Of a stretch of 64,000 bases of DNA, positions 26,636 through 36,074 are shown one piece after another (position 1 is the stretch's first letter; the number at the start of each line of letters is the position of its first letter). The notes under the pieces were generated by a model. The model searched no databases, was not told the DNA's origin, and saw nothing but the letters and a program-made list of their open reading frames with translations. This DNA is from Demequina sp. (GTDB taxonomy: Bacteria; Actinomycetota; Actinomycetes; Actinomycetales; Demequinaceae), in the NCBI GenBank assembly GCA_024707205.1, contig JANQAD010000001.1:248001-312000 (forward strand), written 5' to 3'. A program made the position numbers and the translations under genes.

Positions 26636-27570
26636 GCAGGCGACTCCTCGTCGTCGTGACGGCCTAGCCTCAGCTGGACCATGGAGATGCAGAACACGAT
26701 GACCGTGAGCATGAACGCGATCGCAGAGCCATAGCCAAAGTCAAGGAAGCTGAACGCCTGTCGGTAGAGATAGGTCAGGGGAACCTGGGTCCAGTCGGAG
26801 GGCCCGCCGTCCGTCATGAGGCGCACGGAGACGTAGACGTTGAAGCCTCCGATGACGAGCAGCACTGAGACGAACACGAACGTTCGTCGAATAGCTGGAA
26901 GGGTCACGGCGGTGAATCGTCTGAGTGGCCCCGCGCCATCAACTTCTGCTGCCTCGTGCAGTTCGCGAGGCACTGACTGGAGCGCCGCCAGGAAGATGAG
27001 CATCGCCCACCCGACGCCCTTCCAGAGCCCAAGCGAGATGATCGCGAACATAGCGGTCCACCGCCCGCCGAACCAGTCGACATCGGCTCCGGTGAGGAAG
27101 TTTACGAGCCCGTTGTCGGTGGCGAACAGGTAGCGGAACAACAGGGACACGACGACCCAACTGGAGATAACGGGAATGTAGATGAGTACGCGGAAGGCCG
27201 TTCGACCACGTAATGGCTTGTCGAGCGCGAGGGCGAGTCCCAGACCGAGGAGCAGCTGCGGAACGACAGTCGCGATGACGTAGACAGCTCCATTCACCAT
27301 GCTGCGCCAGAACACGGGATCGTGTATCGCTCGCACGTAGTTGGCGAGGCCAACGAAGGTGGAATCGCGCCCCGGCACAACACTCCATTCGTGAAGGCTG
27401 ATGTTGAACGCCTGCACGGTTGGGTAGAGCATGACCAGCGTAAAGACGAGCAGCCCTGGCAGTAGGAATAGGTACGCGGGAAGGTGGCGGCGCCAGCCCA
27501 GAGAGCGCTTCCCTGGGCTGGCGGCCGCGGACTCCCCGCGACCGGGCACTGCGTTGGGCATGCCGGTCAT
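26632..27570 (-). CDS. Carbohydrate ABC transporter permease (MalF-like)
   Basis: A 312-residue permease with six predicted helices. The N-terminal extension (MTGMPNAVPGRGESAAASPG) leads into LPAYLFLLPGLLVFTLVMLY. The EAA loop is ELHEAAEVDGAGPLRRFTAV with LPAIRRTF following. It pairs with the MalG-like protein encoded directly downstream, 4 bases overlapping, and with the binding protein 14 bases upstream. Confidence 0.92.
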   Translation of the reverse strand: MTGMPNAVPGRGESAAASPGKRSLGWRRHLPAYLFLLPGLLVFTLVMLYPTVQAFNISLHEWSVVPGRDSTFVGLANYVRAIHDPVFWRSMVNGAVYVIATVVPQLLLGLGLALALDKPLRGRTAFRVLIYIPVISSWVVVSLLFRYLFATDNGLVNFLTGADVDWFGGRWTAMFAIISLGLWKGVGWAMLIFLAALQSVPRELHEAAEVDGAGPLRRFTAVTLPAIRRTFVFVSVLLVIGGFNVYVSVRLMTDGGPSDWTQVPLTYLYRQAFSFLDFGYGSAIAFMLTVIVFCISMVQLRLGRHDDEESPA

Positions 27571-27584
27571 TGAGTGTTCTCTCC

Positions 27585-28854
27585 CTAGTACTTCGCGAGA
27601 ATGTCGTCGATGGAGGCGGCGACATCGTCCATCGCCGCCTGAATGTCGCCGTCGCCAAGGAAGGCCTCCTGGAGGCGTGCCTTCATCGCCTGATCAATCT
27701 CGTTCCACGCGGGCGTAGCCGGACGTGGCCGAGCCGTGGCGAGCTGGGTCACGAACTCCGCGTAGTAGGGCTGAATTGAGACCATCTCGTCGCCCAGGGA
27801 CTTCAGAACCGACATCTGTCCCACGCCTGCAAGTTGGCGCTGCGCGTCCTCCAGAGAGGAGGAATCGGACCCACTCAGCGGCCGCATCCTTCTTCTCCGA
27901 AGCCGCCGTAATGACAAGGTCTTCGCCGCCGACAACACTGATCGATCCACCGGCGCCGCTGAGGGCCTGGGACGAGCCGAGCTGCAAATCTGGGTAGCTT
28001 CCGGCGATGATCGGGAAGTCCCACGGTCCGTTGAGCGTGCTGGCGAACTCGCCGGATCCGAGACCATCTTCTGTGCCGTCCTGGCCGCCCTGGGTGATGA
28101 TTGGCGGGATGTATCCGTCCTTGTACAGGTTGTAGAGCAACTCGACGCCGCTGACAGATGCTGCACTGTTCGCATAGCCCTGCGCGGTCGTAAGGTCGGC
28201 ATCCATCAGGTCTCCGCCTGCGGACCAAATCCAAGGCAACACATTCCAGCCGGAGAGGTCATTGTCAGCAAATGCGTACGCGCCTGCTTTCTTGATCGCG
28301 GGCGCCACCGCAACGAGCTCCTGCTGGGTCGTGGGAACTTCAACGCCAGCCTTGGCGTAGGTGTCCGGGTTCGAGAGGTACACGCGCGTGTTTGTCGCGA
28401 GCGGCGCTCCGTAGTAGTGGCCGTCCCACTTGCCGGTGTCGAGAGGACCGGGATAGACCGCGTCCTTGATGGAGCCAAAGTCATCCATGAGCGTGTCGAG
28501 AGGCTCCAGAACACCGAGGTTTGCGAGCTCGGGCACCCAAATGATGTCGGAGCGCACAACGTCAGGCAGTTCGCCGCCCGCGACGGCCGTCACGAGCTTC
28601 TGGTGCAAATCGTCGTAGGGGACGGCCACCTGCTTGACCTTGATGTCCTTGTGAGCCGCTTCGAACTCCGGAATCAGGGTGTCTTCGAGCAACGCCACCT
28701 CTTGCGAGTCCGCGTTGTACGCGTGCCAGAAGGTGATCTCCACCGGAGTCGACGGTGCGGAACTGCTCCCGGACTCGTCGGGCGTGCTAGAACACGCGGT
28801 TACCAGGAGCGTTGCTGCCGCCAGTGCGGCGACGCCCCAAATCTTGTGCTTCAT
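27585..28854 (-). pseudogene. Sugar ABC transporter substrate-binding lipoprotein, frameshifted near the C-terminus
   Basis: An exported sugar-binding lipoprotein (lipobox LLVTAC, Cys about residue 21) with the usual EITFWHAYNADSQEVALLED opening and ANLGVLEPLDTLMDDFG. The N-terminal 330 codons are intact to EWVRFLLS. The C-terminus (EDAQRQLAGVGQMSVLKSLG to DDILAKY) is in another frame, with the join at about 27849-27852. Removing one base restores FLLSEDAQRQLAG, a typical junction for this family. Length is one base over a multiple of three. The preceding ROK regulator and following permeases are intact. Confidence 0.82.
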
Positions 28855-28933
28855 GACTCTCCTTTGAGTGATGCGCGCAGGGCGCGCTTGACTAACCGAG
28901 GCGCGCTGCGCTCGGGTTCTTCCTTGGGTTTTC

Positions 28934-30160
28934 CTAGGTCTCGGCCGTGAGCGTCCTGCCAAACATGCGCTGACGAACCATTTCCCCCTGGGAACCTGCG
29001 ATGCCTTCGGTGTCGAAGGGGGTGGCAAAGACGAGCGACGCGGCGCCCTGCGCCCAGCTGATGTCCTGCCAGGGTTCAGCTGACACAGGCACGCCGCGTC
29101 GCGTTGGCGGCAACGCTGATCGCAGCGCCGGCTCAAATCCAAAGGACCAGTGCCGCCAGGACGCTGTCGCTCCGCCAAGGACAATGACGATTTCCGGATC
29201 GAAGGCCTGCACCATGATCGCGAGCGTGCCGCCAAGGACGCGCCCAGCGGCCTCGAAAACCCTCTGTGCCGCCTGGTCCTCCGCATCGGCCGCAGCCCCG
29301 AGGGCAGTAATCGTTGCGTGCGCACCGATGACTCCGCGCGAACGGGCTGCGTCGACAAGGGCATCAGGTCCGATGACGGCTTGCAGGCAACCTCGATTGC
29401 CGCATGGGCAAGCTGGGCCAGAGGGATCCACCTGCACGTGCGCGATCTCGCCAGCGGAGTTAGATGCGCCGCGGAGCAGCATTCCGTCGACGAAGAAGGC
29501 AGCTCCGATCTCCTCACCAACGCTCAAGACCATGAAGGTCTCGTGGTGGCGGCCCAGCCCAAAGATGCGCTCCGCCACGGCAAGCGAGTTCACTGAGTTC
29601 TCGATTATCACCGGGATCGACAGCGCACGGCGAAGTGTGGATCCAAGCGGGAACCCTTGCATGTTCAGCTCGAGGGAGTCGACAATCCCCGAGTCTTGTG
29701 AGTCCACGGTGCCAGGGACGGCGACTCCTATGCCCAACAGTTCACTGCGACTGCCCTGGACGAAGCGCTCGATGATTGACACGAGTTCGGGGACATATGT
29801 GGCTGCGGTCGGGTCGAGCGGCTCGGTCGCGGACCGCACCGACAGCGGCGCGCCGATCGCGATCTCGACGAGTGTGACATGATCGCGGCTCAGCTTGACT
29901 CCGATCGCGTTGCCGGCGGTAGTACTCAGAGCGAGGAGGCGCGCGGGCCTGCCGCGCTGCGCGGACGCGAACTCTTCGAGCTCGTGCAAGAGGCCCTCGC
30001 GCATCATCTGCTTGGTGACGATGGATGACATCGCCGATGACAGGCCCAGTGCCCTGCCCAGTTCAGCGCGCGACATGGGGCCATTCGCTGCGAGGTGGGC
30101 TAGGACGGCGGAGCGCGTTACGTCGCTCCTGCTGCTCGTGCCACTCGACTGTGAACTCAT
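28934..30160 (-). CDS. ROK family transcriptional regulator (NagC/XylR type)
   Basis: A 408-residue repressor. The N-terminal winged helix (TRSAVLAHLAANGPMSRAEL, GRALGLSSAMSSIVTKQMM) is followed by a sugar-kinase-like ROK domain with GIGVAVPGTVDSQ and the zinc site CPCGNRGCLQA after GEIAHVQVDP. It sits directly upstream of the alpha-glucan import operon on the same strand, so it probably represses that operon and itself, released by a glucose- or maltose-like sugar. I chose the ATG at 30160, after GGAAGGG; a GTG at 30163 is also possible. Confidence 0.9.
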   Translation of the reverse strand: MSSQSSGTSSRSDVTRSAVLAHLAANGPMSRAELGRALGLSSAMSSIVTKQMMREGLLHELEEFASAQRGRPARLLALSTTAGNAIGVKLSRDHVTLVEIAIGAPLSVRSATEPLDPTAATYVPELVSIIERFVQGSRSELLGIGVAVPGTVDSQDSGIVDSLELNMQGFPLGSTLRRALSIPVIIENSVNSLAVAERIFGLGRHHETFMVLSVGEEIGAAFFVDGMLLRGASNSAGEIAHVQVDPSGPACPCGNRGCLQAVIGPDALVDAARSRGVIGAHATITALGAAADAEDQAAQRVFEAAGRVLGGTLAIMVQAFDPEIVIVLGGATASWRHWSFGFEPALRSALPPTRRGVPVSAEPWQDISWAQGAASLVFATPFDTEGIAGSQGEMVRQRMFGRTLTAET

Positions 30161-30295
30161 CACGGACCCTTCCCTAAGGCTTTACGCAAACACTAAGGAA
30201 AGTCGGAAGGGATGTCAACACCGAGTTGCGAAGCCCTCCCGCCGCACTCGGGGCTCTGACATCGCGAGTCATTCGCGCGGCGCACAATAGGCCTT

Positions 30296-31990
30296 GTGCT
30301 GACCCTCATCGTCGTCGGTGTGGTCTCCGGCGCGATCACCGCCATCAGCCCGTGCGTGCTGCCGGTGCTCCCGGCCATCCTGACCTCGTCGCTGCAGGAC
30401 GGCGCGGCCAACCGCCGCCGCCCGTTCGTGGTCGTGGGCGGCCTCGTCGCGAGTTTCGCGGTGTTCACCCTCATCGGCGGCGCCCTGATTTCCTTCCTGC
30501 ATCTGCCCGACGACTTCTTGCGCTGGGCGGGCATCGTCACCCTCGCGGTGGTCGGGTTGGGCTTGGCGTGGCCGTGGCTTGGGCATGTTTTGGAGCGGCC
30601 GTTCGTGAACACGCGGCTTCCGAGACTGCGGCGGGACGGGAACGGCTTTGTCATGGGGCTCGCTCTTGGGCTTGTGTTTGTGCCGTGCGCCGGCCCGATC
30701 CTCGCCGCCATCACCGTGCTCGCCGCCACCAACGGGGTGAGCTGGGGTCTGCTGGTGCTGACGCTCTCGTTCTCCGTTGGGATCGCGATCCCGCTGCTGG
30801 TGTTTGGCGTTGCCGGCCAGGCGATGGGCTCGCGGATCAAGCCGGTGCGCAACAACCTGGGCGCGCTGCGCGTGGCCTCCGGCGTGGTGCTCATGGCGAC
30901 CGCGCTCGTCATCGCGACCAACGTGGCCGAGCCGCTGCAGCGCGCCGTCCCCGGATTCCTCGCCGACGCTCAGTCGCGGATAGAAGACAGCCAAACCGTG
31001 CGCACGGAACTGGACGGACTCAAGGGAAAGCCAGCCACAGCGTCGGACGGGCTTGGGCGGTACATGAGCTTTGACGAGTGCTCCTACGTGCCGGACACGC
31101 TCAACAACTGCGGGCCCGAACGGCCGCTCGAGGGCATCACGGCCTGGCTGAACACGCCGGGCGGCGCGCCGCTGAGCCTCGCCGACCTCAAGGGCAAGGT
31201 GGTGCTGCTCGATTTCTGGACGTACTCGTGCATCAACTGCCAGCGGACGCTGCCGTATGTGACGGCCTGGTACGACAAGTACAAGGCGGACGGGCTGGTG
31301 GTGATCGGGGTGCACACGCCGGAGTTCGGGTTCGAGAAGGTGGAGGGGAACGTGGTGGCGGCGTCGGCGCGGTATGGGGTGACGTATCCGGTGGCGCTCG
31401 ACAACGACTACGCCACCTGGAACGCCTGGGACCAGCGGTATTGGCCCGCGCACTACCTGATTGACCAGACCGGCACCGTGCGCCAGGTGAGCTACGGCGA
31501 GGGCGACTACGGCGAGACCGAGATGCTCATCCAGCAGCTGCTCAAGACCGGCGCGGAGCCGACGGTGGCGCCCACTGCTGCCGCGACGCTGACGCGGAAC
31601 CGCAGCCTCGAGAGCTACGTGGGGTACGCGCGGATGCAGTACGGGGACAACGACATCGTGCGCGACAAGGCGCATGTGTACACGCTGAACCCGACCGTTC
31701 GTGGCAACCACTTCTCGCTCGGCGGGACGTGGACGGTTGGGCCGGAGCACGCGACGGCCGGGCGCGACGCGAAGCTGTCGCTCAACTTCTACGCAGCGGA
31801 CGCGCACCTGGTGCTGGGTGGGACCGGGACGGTGACGGTGGAACTCGCTGGGGATCCGTCGGCGACGCGGGTTCTTAGTGTCTCCGGCGAGCCCGATCTG
31901 TACACGCTCTACCAGGGCGAACCTGTTGCGGGCGTGCTGACGCTGACGTTCACGCCTGGGATAGAGGCGTACGCGTTCACGTTTGGGTAG
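30296..31990 (+). CDS. dipZ: DipZ-type cytochrome c biogenesis protein: CcdA membrane domain fused to thioredoxin-like domain
   Basis: A 564-residue membrane protein that carries reducing power across the membrane to exported thiols. Residues 1-210 form six helices with the CcdA cysteines at 20 (SPCVLP) and 131 (FVPCAGP). An exported thioredoxin/TlpA-like domain follows, with the active site WTYSCINCQRTLP (Cys 312 and Cys 315) and the cis-proline region YWPAHYLID. Residues about 420-564 form the C-terminal carbohydrate-binding-like beta domain typical of actinobacterial DipZ. GTG start. It is divergent from the ROK regulator, and no other cytochrome maturation genes are nearby. Confidence 0.92.
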   Translation: MLTLIVVGVVSGAITAISPCVLPVLPAILTSSLQDGAANRRRPFVVVGGLVASFAVFTLIGGALISFLHLPDDFLRWAGIVTLAVVGLGLAWPWLGHVLERPFVNTRLPRLRRDGNGFVMGLALGLVFVPCAGPILAAITVLAATNGVSWGLLVLTLSFSVGIAIPLLVFGVAGQAMGSRIKPVRNNLGALRVASGVVLMATALVIATNVAEPLQRAVPGFLADAQSRIEDSQTVRTELDGLKGKPATASDGLGRYMSFDECSYVPDTLNNCGPERPLEGITAWLNTPGGAPLSLADLKGKVVLLDFWTYSCINCQRTLPYVTAWYDKYKADGLVVIGVHTPEFGFEKVEGNVVAASARYGVTYPVALDNDYATWNAWDQRYWPAHYLIDQTGTVRQVSYGEGDYGETEMLIQQLLKTGAEPTVAPTAAATLTRNRSLESYVGYARMQYGDNDIVRDKAHVYTLNPTVRGNHFSLGGTWTVGPEHATAGRDAKLSLNFYAADAHLVLGGTGTVTVELAGDPSATRVLSVSGEPDLYTLYQGEPVAGVLTLTFTPGIEAYAFTFG

Positions 31991-32005
31991 GCGGCCTCTG
32001 CTCAC

Positions 32006-32611
32006 TCATGCGAGTGTCAGCGAGAAGGACTGCACGACGGCGAGCACTTCCTCCGGGTCGCATTCGACGTCGCTGAGCGCGGTGAGAATCGCGTCCGCGT
32101 GCGCCTCCGCCGCCTCCTCCTCAAGGCCGAGTCCCCAGAGGATTCGCGCGCGGATATTGAGCATCTGCGCCCTTCCGAGTTCGCGGCAGTAGTACTCATC
32201 CGTGTAGTTATCCCACGTGGCCAAGTCCCACTTCAGGGCCTCGTCCATGAAGGCGAGTGCGCGCTCGTTCTCCGGGCCGCCTGGCGGGGAAGCGAGCCAC
32301 ATCACGCTGGCATCCCACAGGAACCCGACGATTCTGCGCTTGTGGCTCGCAGGAATATCGGCGCGAGCGGCTGCCGTGCGCATCGTGCGAACCGCGGCAT
32401 TCATGTGGCGCCGTGCGACATCGAACTTGCAGACTCTCTCGTACTCGCCGGCGAGAGTCCGCAGGGTGTAGGCGAGGGGGATGAGGTACCTCGCAGGGTC
32501 GTCTTTGCACGCCTGGCGCAGCACGGCGACTTGGCCGGCAGTTGCGGTTCGCGGCTTGCGGTTCTCGTCGTCGTAGTACATGAACCCCACGCTAGGACTG
32601 GGGTCTGACAT
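32006..32611 (-). CDS. Hypothetical protein, TPR-like helical repeats
   Basis: A 201-residue soluble protein made of repeated amphipathic helices (YLIPLAYTLRTLAGEYERVC, KFDVARRHMNAAVRTMRTAA, RALAFMDEALKW, AQMLNIRARILWGLGLEEEA), in the spacing of tetratricopeptide repeats. No enzyme motif is visible. The N-terminus contains GFMYYDDENRK. It converges with dipZ, 15 bases apart. A protein-binding scaffold role is only inference. Confidence 0.5.
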   Translation of the reverse strand: MSDPSPSVGFMYYDDENRKPRTATAGQVAVLRQACKDDPARYLIPLAYTLRTLAGEYERVCKFDVARRHMNAAVRTMRTAAARADIPASHKRRIVGFLWDASVMWLASPPGGPENERALAFMDEALKWDLATWDNYTDEYYCRELGRAQMLNIRARILWGLGLEEEAAEAHADAILTALSDVECDPEEVLAVVQSFSLTLA

Positions 32612-32631
32612 GGCTTGCGGCGCCGAATCCC

Positions 32632-33177
32632 CTAACCCTTGTCGGCGTCCAACAGCCGACGCTCCTGGACGCGGTAGTCGGCGATGCTGAGTTCCGCCCG
32701 GGCCACGGCGGCGCGGTAGTTGGCGAGTTCGGCCTCAAGGTCGGGGTCGTTGAGCACCGGGAAGTAGCTCTTGTGGAAGAGGTAGACCGCGGCGAGCTCG
32801 TCCCATCCGGCCACCTTGGTCTCCCCCATAACCTCGCCCGTGGCGCGGAATCCCGCTGGCGACGGCGTGAGGCCCGCCTCGAGGTCCGCGCTGACGCCGG
32901 TAGCGCGCATGTCGTCGGCGATCACGGCCGAACGGCGCCAGCCCATGCCTGCGGTGTCGTACGGAAACTTGGCGCCGTGGTGGCTCTTGGCGGTGAGGTA
33001 CGGAAGCAGGTCCACGAACTGGTCCTCGAAGTCCGGGCGCGTCTTCGCCGAGCGGCGGGACTGGAGGTTCACCCAGCCCTGTTCAGGGGTGACGCGGCCG
33101 GAGGCGACTTGGGCGACGACGTCTCGCAGGGCGTCGTCAGGTATCTCATCGCCGAGGGTGACGTGTTCGGTAGTCAT
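32632..33177 (-). CDS. Hypothetical protein (181 aa)
   Basis: A soluble protein of about 181 residues with no recognised domain. Notable stretches are DRVVAQVASG-like start DALRDVVAQVASGRVTPEQG, GWRRSAVIADDMRATGVSAD and the C-terminal coiled segment ANYRAAVARAELSIADYRVQ. The ATG at 33177 (MTTEHVTLGD) is used; a GTG at 33198 would add seven residues. It lies 20 bases upstream of the TPR-like gene on the same strand, and they may be co-transcribed. Confidence 0.5.
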   Translation of the reverse strand: MTTEHVTLGDEIPDDALRDVVAQVASGRVTPEQGWVNLQSRRSAKTRPDFEDQFVDLLPYLTAKSHHGAKFPYDTAGMGWRRSAVIADDMRATGVSADLEAGLTPSPAGFRATGEVMGETKVAGWDELAAVYLFHKSYFPVLNDPDLEAELANYRAAVARAELSIADYRVQERRLLDADKG

Positions 33178-33307
33178 GTGATCATTGTCGCGCGGCACGC
33201 GTCCACATTGACCACGTACGGCGTGGGATCTACCGCGCTAGCCGTCAAGTCTTCCCAAAGAGCGACTTCCACAGGTCTGGCTTGAACGAGAAGAGAGCTC
33301 GCGGCGA

Positions 33308-34447
33308 CTACTTCTTGCGCCACTCACCGCACCCGGAGGTTGAGAAACTCTCGCCCTTTCGCAGAGTAACCGTGAGCCCTTTCGCGGCGAATGTGACGAA
33401 ATCATTGTCCAGAATGTTGCCGTGGAGATCCGTGCGTTCCCAGTAGCAATCCTTCACGCGTTTTCGCGTCGTGTACGTTCCCGGCGGCACATCCTCGCCG
33501 ACGACATAGTCCCCGTCCCCAAAAAGCGTTCCATCGTGCAGCGCCTTAAGGTACTTGACACCTGGAGCTGACGGGCAGAGGACTTCTAGCCCGGCGAGGT
33601 CGCTGTCATACCACCACGCGCCTTCGGCATCGACTTCAGTGCCGAGCGCGGCGCAAAGCGCCCAAAGCCGCGAGGTATCTTCGAGCGCGTCTCGAGGCGC
33701 CGCCAATCGAGACAGCGCCCTGCGTTCGACCTTGTCGGGTGCGAATGACTCAAAGCCAACGTAGTCCGCGCGGCACTCCCCTGAGCCGTCCCAGGACTTC
33801 CATGCATCCTTGAGTGAATCAAACGCGGCAAAGTCCTCGTCTTCGCCACACACCCACTGCCAGCGCGGTCGGTCGCGAGCCTCGACAACGAGTGGCGACA
33901 AATAGTCCGTAGGTTCGTACGACGGAGAATCTGGGACGGCCACGCCAAGTTCTTTGCATGAGTCGAGAATCGCTGATATGGCGCCGGGCAAGACGTCGGG
34001 CAACTCGGCGAGGGTTGCCAACTGCTGATCTGACCCTGACACCGCCGCCTGCAAGCGCTCGTACTCGTCAGCGAGTGTCCCGACGTTCGAAGACAACCTC
34101 CGAATTGCTTCCTTCTCCGCCCCTTGCTCTCGAAGAAGTGCGTCCGTGACTTGAGTCTGGGCGTCCGCCAATGCGGCCGAAGGAGCAAAGTACGGCGACG
34201 GTCCAGGATCGTTCCCCGTGAGGGACTCAACTAGGCCCGTCGGCACCAGTGCGCCATCATCGCCGATCGGCAACAAGAGCGATTCGCAGACATCGGCCGC
34301 CATCGCCGCCCCGGTCACAGTCTCTGTGACAGCTGGTGCTGGCGACACCGAACCGTTTGTTGAAGCCGATGGCAAAGGCGCATTGGAGCAACCCGTGGCC
34401 AAGAGTGCCGTGGTAAACACGAGCGCACACACAGACGCTGCTCTCAA
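33308..34447 (-). CDS. Hypothetical lipoprotein
   Basis: A lipoprotein of about 379 residues with signal peptide RAASVCALVFTTALLATGC (lipobox LATGC). The middle has a predicted coiled coil (QGAEKEAIRRLSSNVGTLAD, then EYERLQAAVSG). The C-terminus has an exported domain with YVVGEDVPPGTYTTRKRVKD and CYWER, a pattern seen in secreted actinobacterial proteins of unknown function. I used the TTG at 34447, which follows GGGAG at suitable spacing, because longer frames run into non-coding-looking sequence. Base composition is visibly less GC-rich than in the core genes. Confidence 0.6.
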   Translation of the reverse strand: MRAASVCALVFTTALLATGCSNAPLPSASTNGSVSPAPAVTETVTGAAMAADVCESLLLPIGDDGALVPTGLVESLTGNDPGPSPYFAPSAALADAQTQVTDALLREQGAEKEAIRRLSSNVGTLADEYERLQAAVSGSDQQLATLAELPDVLPGAISAILDSCKELGVAVPDSPSYEPTDYLSPLVVEARDRPRWQWVCGEDEDFAAFDSLKDAWKSWDGSGECRADYVGFESFAPDKVERRALSRLAAPRDALEDTSRLWALCAALGTEVDAEGAWWYDSDLAGLEVLCPSAPGVKYLKALHDGTLFGDGDYVVGEDVPPGTYTTRKRVKDCYWERTDLHGNILDNDFVTFAAKGLTVTLRKGESFSTSGCGEWRKK

Positions 34448-34695
34448 GTATTTCTCCCAACCCTGCGGATTGACCCAAAGGTGACAGCAAGACTTGTCGG
34501 TGCGCGAGTTACCAATGCGCTCCACACAAAATGTACTCGTTCCAGGGGTGCAATAGTCCGTACGTCGGTCCAGTTGAGAAACCCCACACTGGCCTTGACG
34601 TGTGCGGCTATGCGGCCCAGCATCCATTGGGCCACAGCGTCCCTGCGTCGCTCCGGAAGCAGGCTACGCGCGCTGCGCGAGTGAGGAGTGCGGCA

Positions 34696-35364
34696 TTAGC
34701 CCCACGACTCGCAACCCCAGCCGTCGCCGTCCGCGTCGAGGCGGTGGTAGTCCGGACCGGTGATGCGCACCTTCTTGCGGATGTCGCTGCAGTCGAGGTC
34801 TGGCCCCGGACGGTTCCACGGCTCGTTGCCGGTGGCGCTGGAGCCGGAGCTCGAACTGGACGACGACTTCTTCTCGCCCACCTTGTCCACCGCGCTTCCG
34901 CACTTGTGGTGCACCTTCTTGTCGAGGCTGCGGTAGCGCGCCTGCAGCGGGTGCGATTGGTAACCGTCGAGCTTGTCGTAGCGTGCGTTCGCGAGCCCGG
35001 CCCAGATCATCGAAGCGCCCACGTCCTTGCCGTTGACGGAGATAGAGCGGAGCGCCCGCCCGTAGTGGTCTGTGTTCTTCACCGACGACGGGTTGGTAAC
35101 CTTGACCTTCTTGCCGAGCACCAGCGCCTTCATCTTCTTGGTGGCCGCGGCGTAGCCGCACTTGCCCTTCTCGGGCGTGTCGAAGCCGATGAGGCGCACG
35201 GTGGTGCCGTTGGAGAGTTTGACGGTGTCGCCATCGATGACTCGAACCACCTTGTAGGTCGATGAGCCGGTCGGCAACGGCGCCGCGGTCGCGGTGGGGA
35301 CTACGGCGAAGCCGGCAACCACGAGCGTGGCAACGGCGATGGCAAGACGGCGATGAACGCGCAC
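34696..35364 (-). CDS. Secreted thermonuclease-family protein with excalibur calcium-binding domain
   Basis: A 222-residue exported nuclease. After a signal peptide (cleavage after TATAA near residue 27), the staphylococcal-nuclease fold has VVRVIDGDTVKL, VRLIGFDTPEKG, YGRALRSI and ANARYD, with catalytic Arg and Asp residues in place. A Ser-rich linker (residues 163-176) leads to an excalibur domain (DLDCSDI, then LDADGDGWGCE) that binds calcium. Such proteins degrade extracellular nucleic acid. Confidence 0.9.
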   Translation of the reverse strand: MRVHRRLAIAVATLVVAGFAVVPTATAAPLPTGSSTYKVVRVIDGDTVKLSNGTTVRLIGFDTPEKGKCGYAAATKKMKALVLGKKVKVTNPSSVKNTDHYGRALRSISVNGKDVGASMIWAGLANARYDKLDGYQSHPLQARYRSLDKKVHHKCGSAVDKVGEKKSSSSSSSGSSATGNEPWNRPGPDLDCSDIRKKVRITGPDYHRLDADGDGWGCESWG

Positions 35365-35684
35365 AACAAGCTCCTCAGCTTCCTCAGTAACAAGCCAGGT
35401 TAGGTGCGATTCTGGGGTTGCGCGGTGCTTCCACGGGTGACCTTGATCACGTCGTGCGAGCGGTGTGGCGAAGGCCTCACGTCTGCGTTGTCACCCGTCA
35501 CCCTGCGCGCTGTCGCAGGGTCCCGCTACGCTGTCCCCACGTTCACGAGTTGCGGCCATCAGGTACCTGGCCGGCCGCACGGCAACCCGAATCGACTTCC
35601 GGGTGCCCCAGGGGAAGAACGGGCTGGTCGCCGCCCGGCGGCCTGCAAGGTTCGATGGGGCTGCGCCCCAGTTTGGAACGCATC
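35365..35684. other. Intergenic interval, no gene seen; contains a hairpin repeat
   Basis: These 320 bases hold no frame with convincing coding character: weak frames exist on both strands but no conserved motif was found. It should carry the promoter of the divergent nuclease gene near 35365-35400 and of the downstream plus-strand pair near 35600-35684. A hairpin repeat is at 35500-35521. Confidence 0.5.
35500..35521. repeat. Palindromic intergenic repeat, copy 1
   Basis: A perfect 8-bp stem ACCCTGCG / CGCAGGGT with loop CGCTGT, inside GTC...CC flanks. The same stem with another loop recurs at 36691-36712. Confidence 0.75.
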
Positions 35685-36074
35685 ATGCATGCACCCGATT
35701 GCCCCGTTTGCTCACCACTCACGCGCGACAACGCGTTCTGGTATTTGAGCCAGCCGCACATCATCCCGGTGAGCCACGGCTCCTCTGCGCTAGCGCGCGA
35801 CCTCTACGAGACCCTGCGCCACTTCCGGCCCGGCGACGCAGCGACGTTCGATTACGACGGCCGGACCTCGCCCGCACCCCTTGTCACCATCACCATGGGC
35901 GCCGATGGCACCCTCACCGCCGTCTTCACTCGCATTGACGGGACGGAAGTTCTGCTGACCGGGCCCGCCGTGGCCGATGAGCCATACCCGCCCATGATCA
36001 CGTCGGTGCTCAAGGAACTCGCTCACGAGAGCAAGAACCCGGGCGTCAGGATCGTCGGAGGATCAGATGCCTGA
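35685..36074 (+). CDS. Hypothetical protein (129 aa)
   Basis: A 129-residue soluble protein. The N-terminus has CPVC and the end is a short helix (MITSVLKELAHESKNPGVRI). No known domain is visible. The ATG at 35685 is the first methionine before conserved-looking sequence, and the end overlaps the next gene by 8 bases, indicating coupling. The pair may form a two-gene unit of unknown function. Confidence 0.5.
   Translation: MHAPDCPVCSPLTRDNAFWYLSQPHIIPVSHGSSALARDLYETLRHFRPGDAATFDYDGRTSPAPLVTITMGADGTLTAVFTRIDGTEVLLTGPAVADEPYPPMITSVLKELAHESKNPGVRIVGGSDA

Noticed and set aside
30169-30200. A ROK operator upstream of the alpha-glucan regulator (around CTTTACGCAAACACTAAG)
   Set aside because: Only the outer three bases of each arm are symmetrical, and no matching site was seen upstream of the binding-protein gene. 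Too weak to claim.
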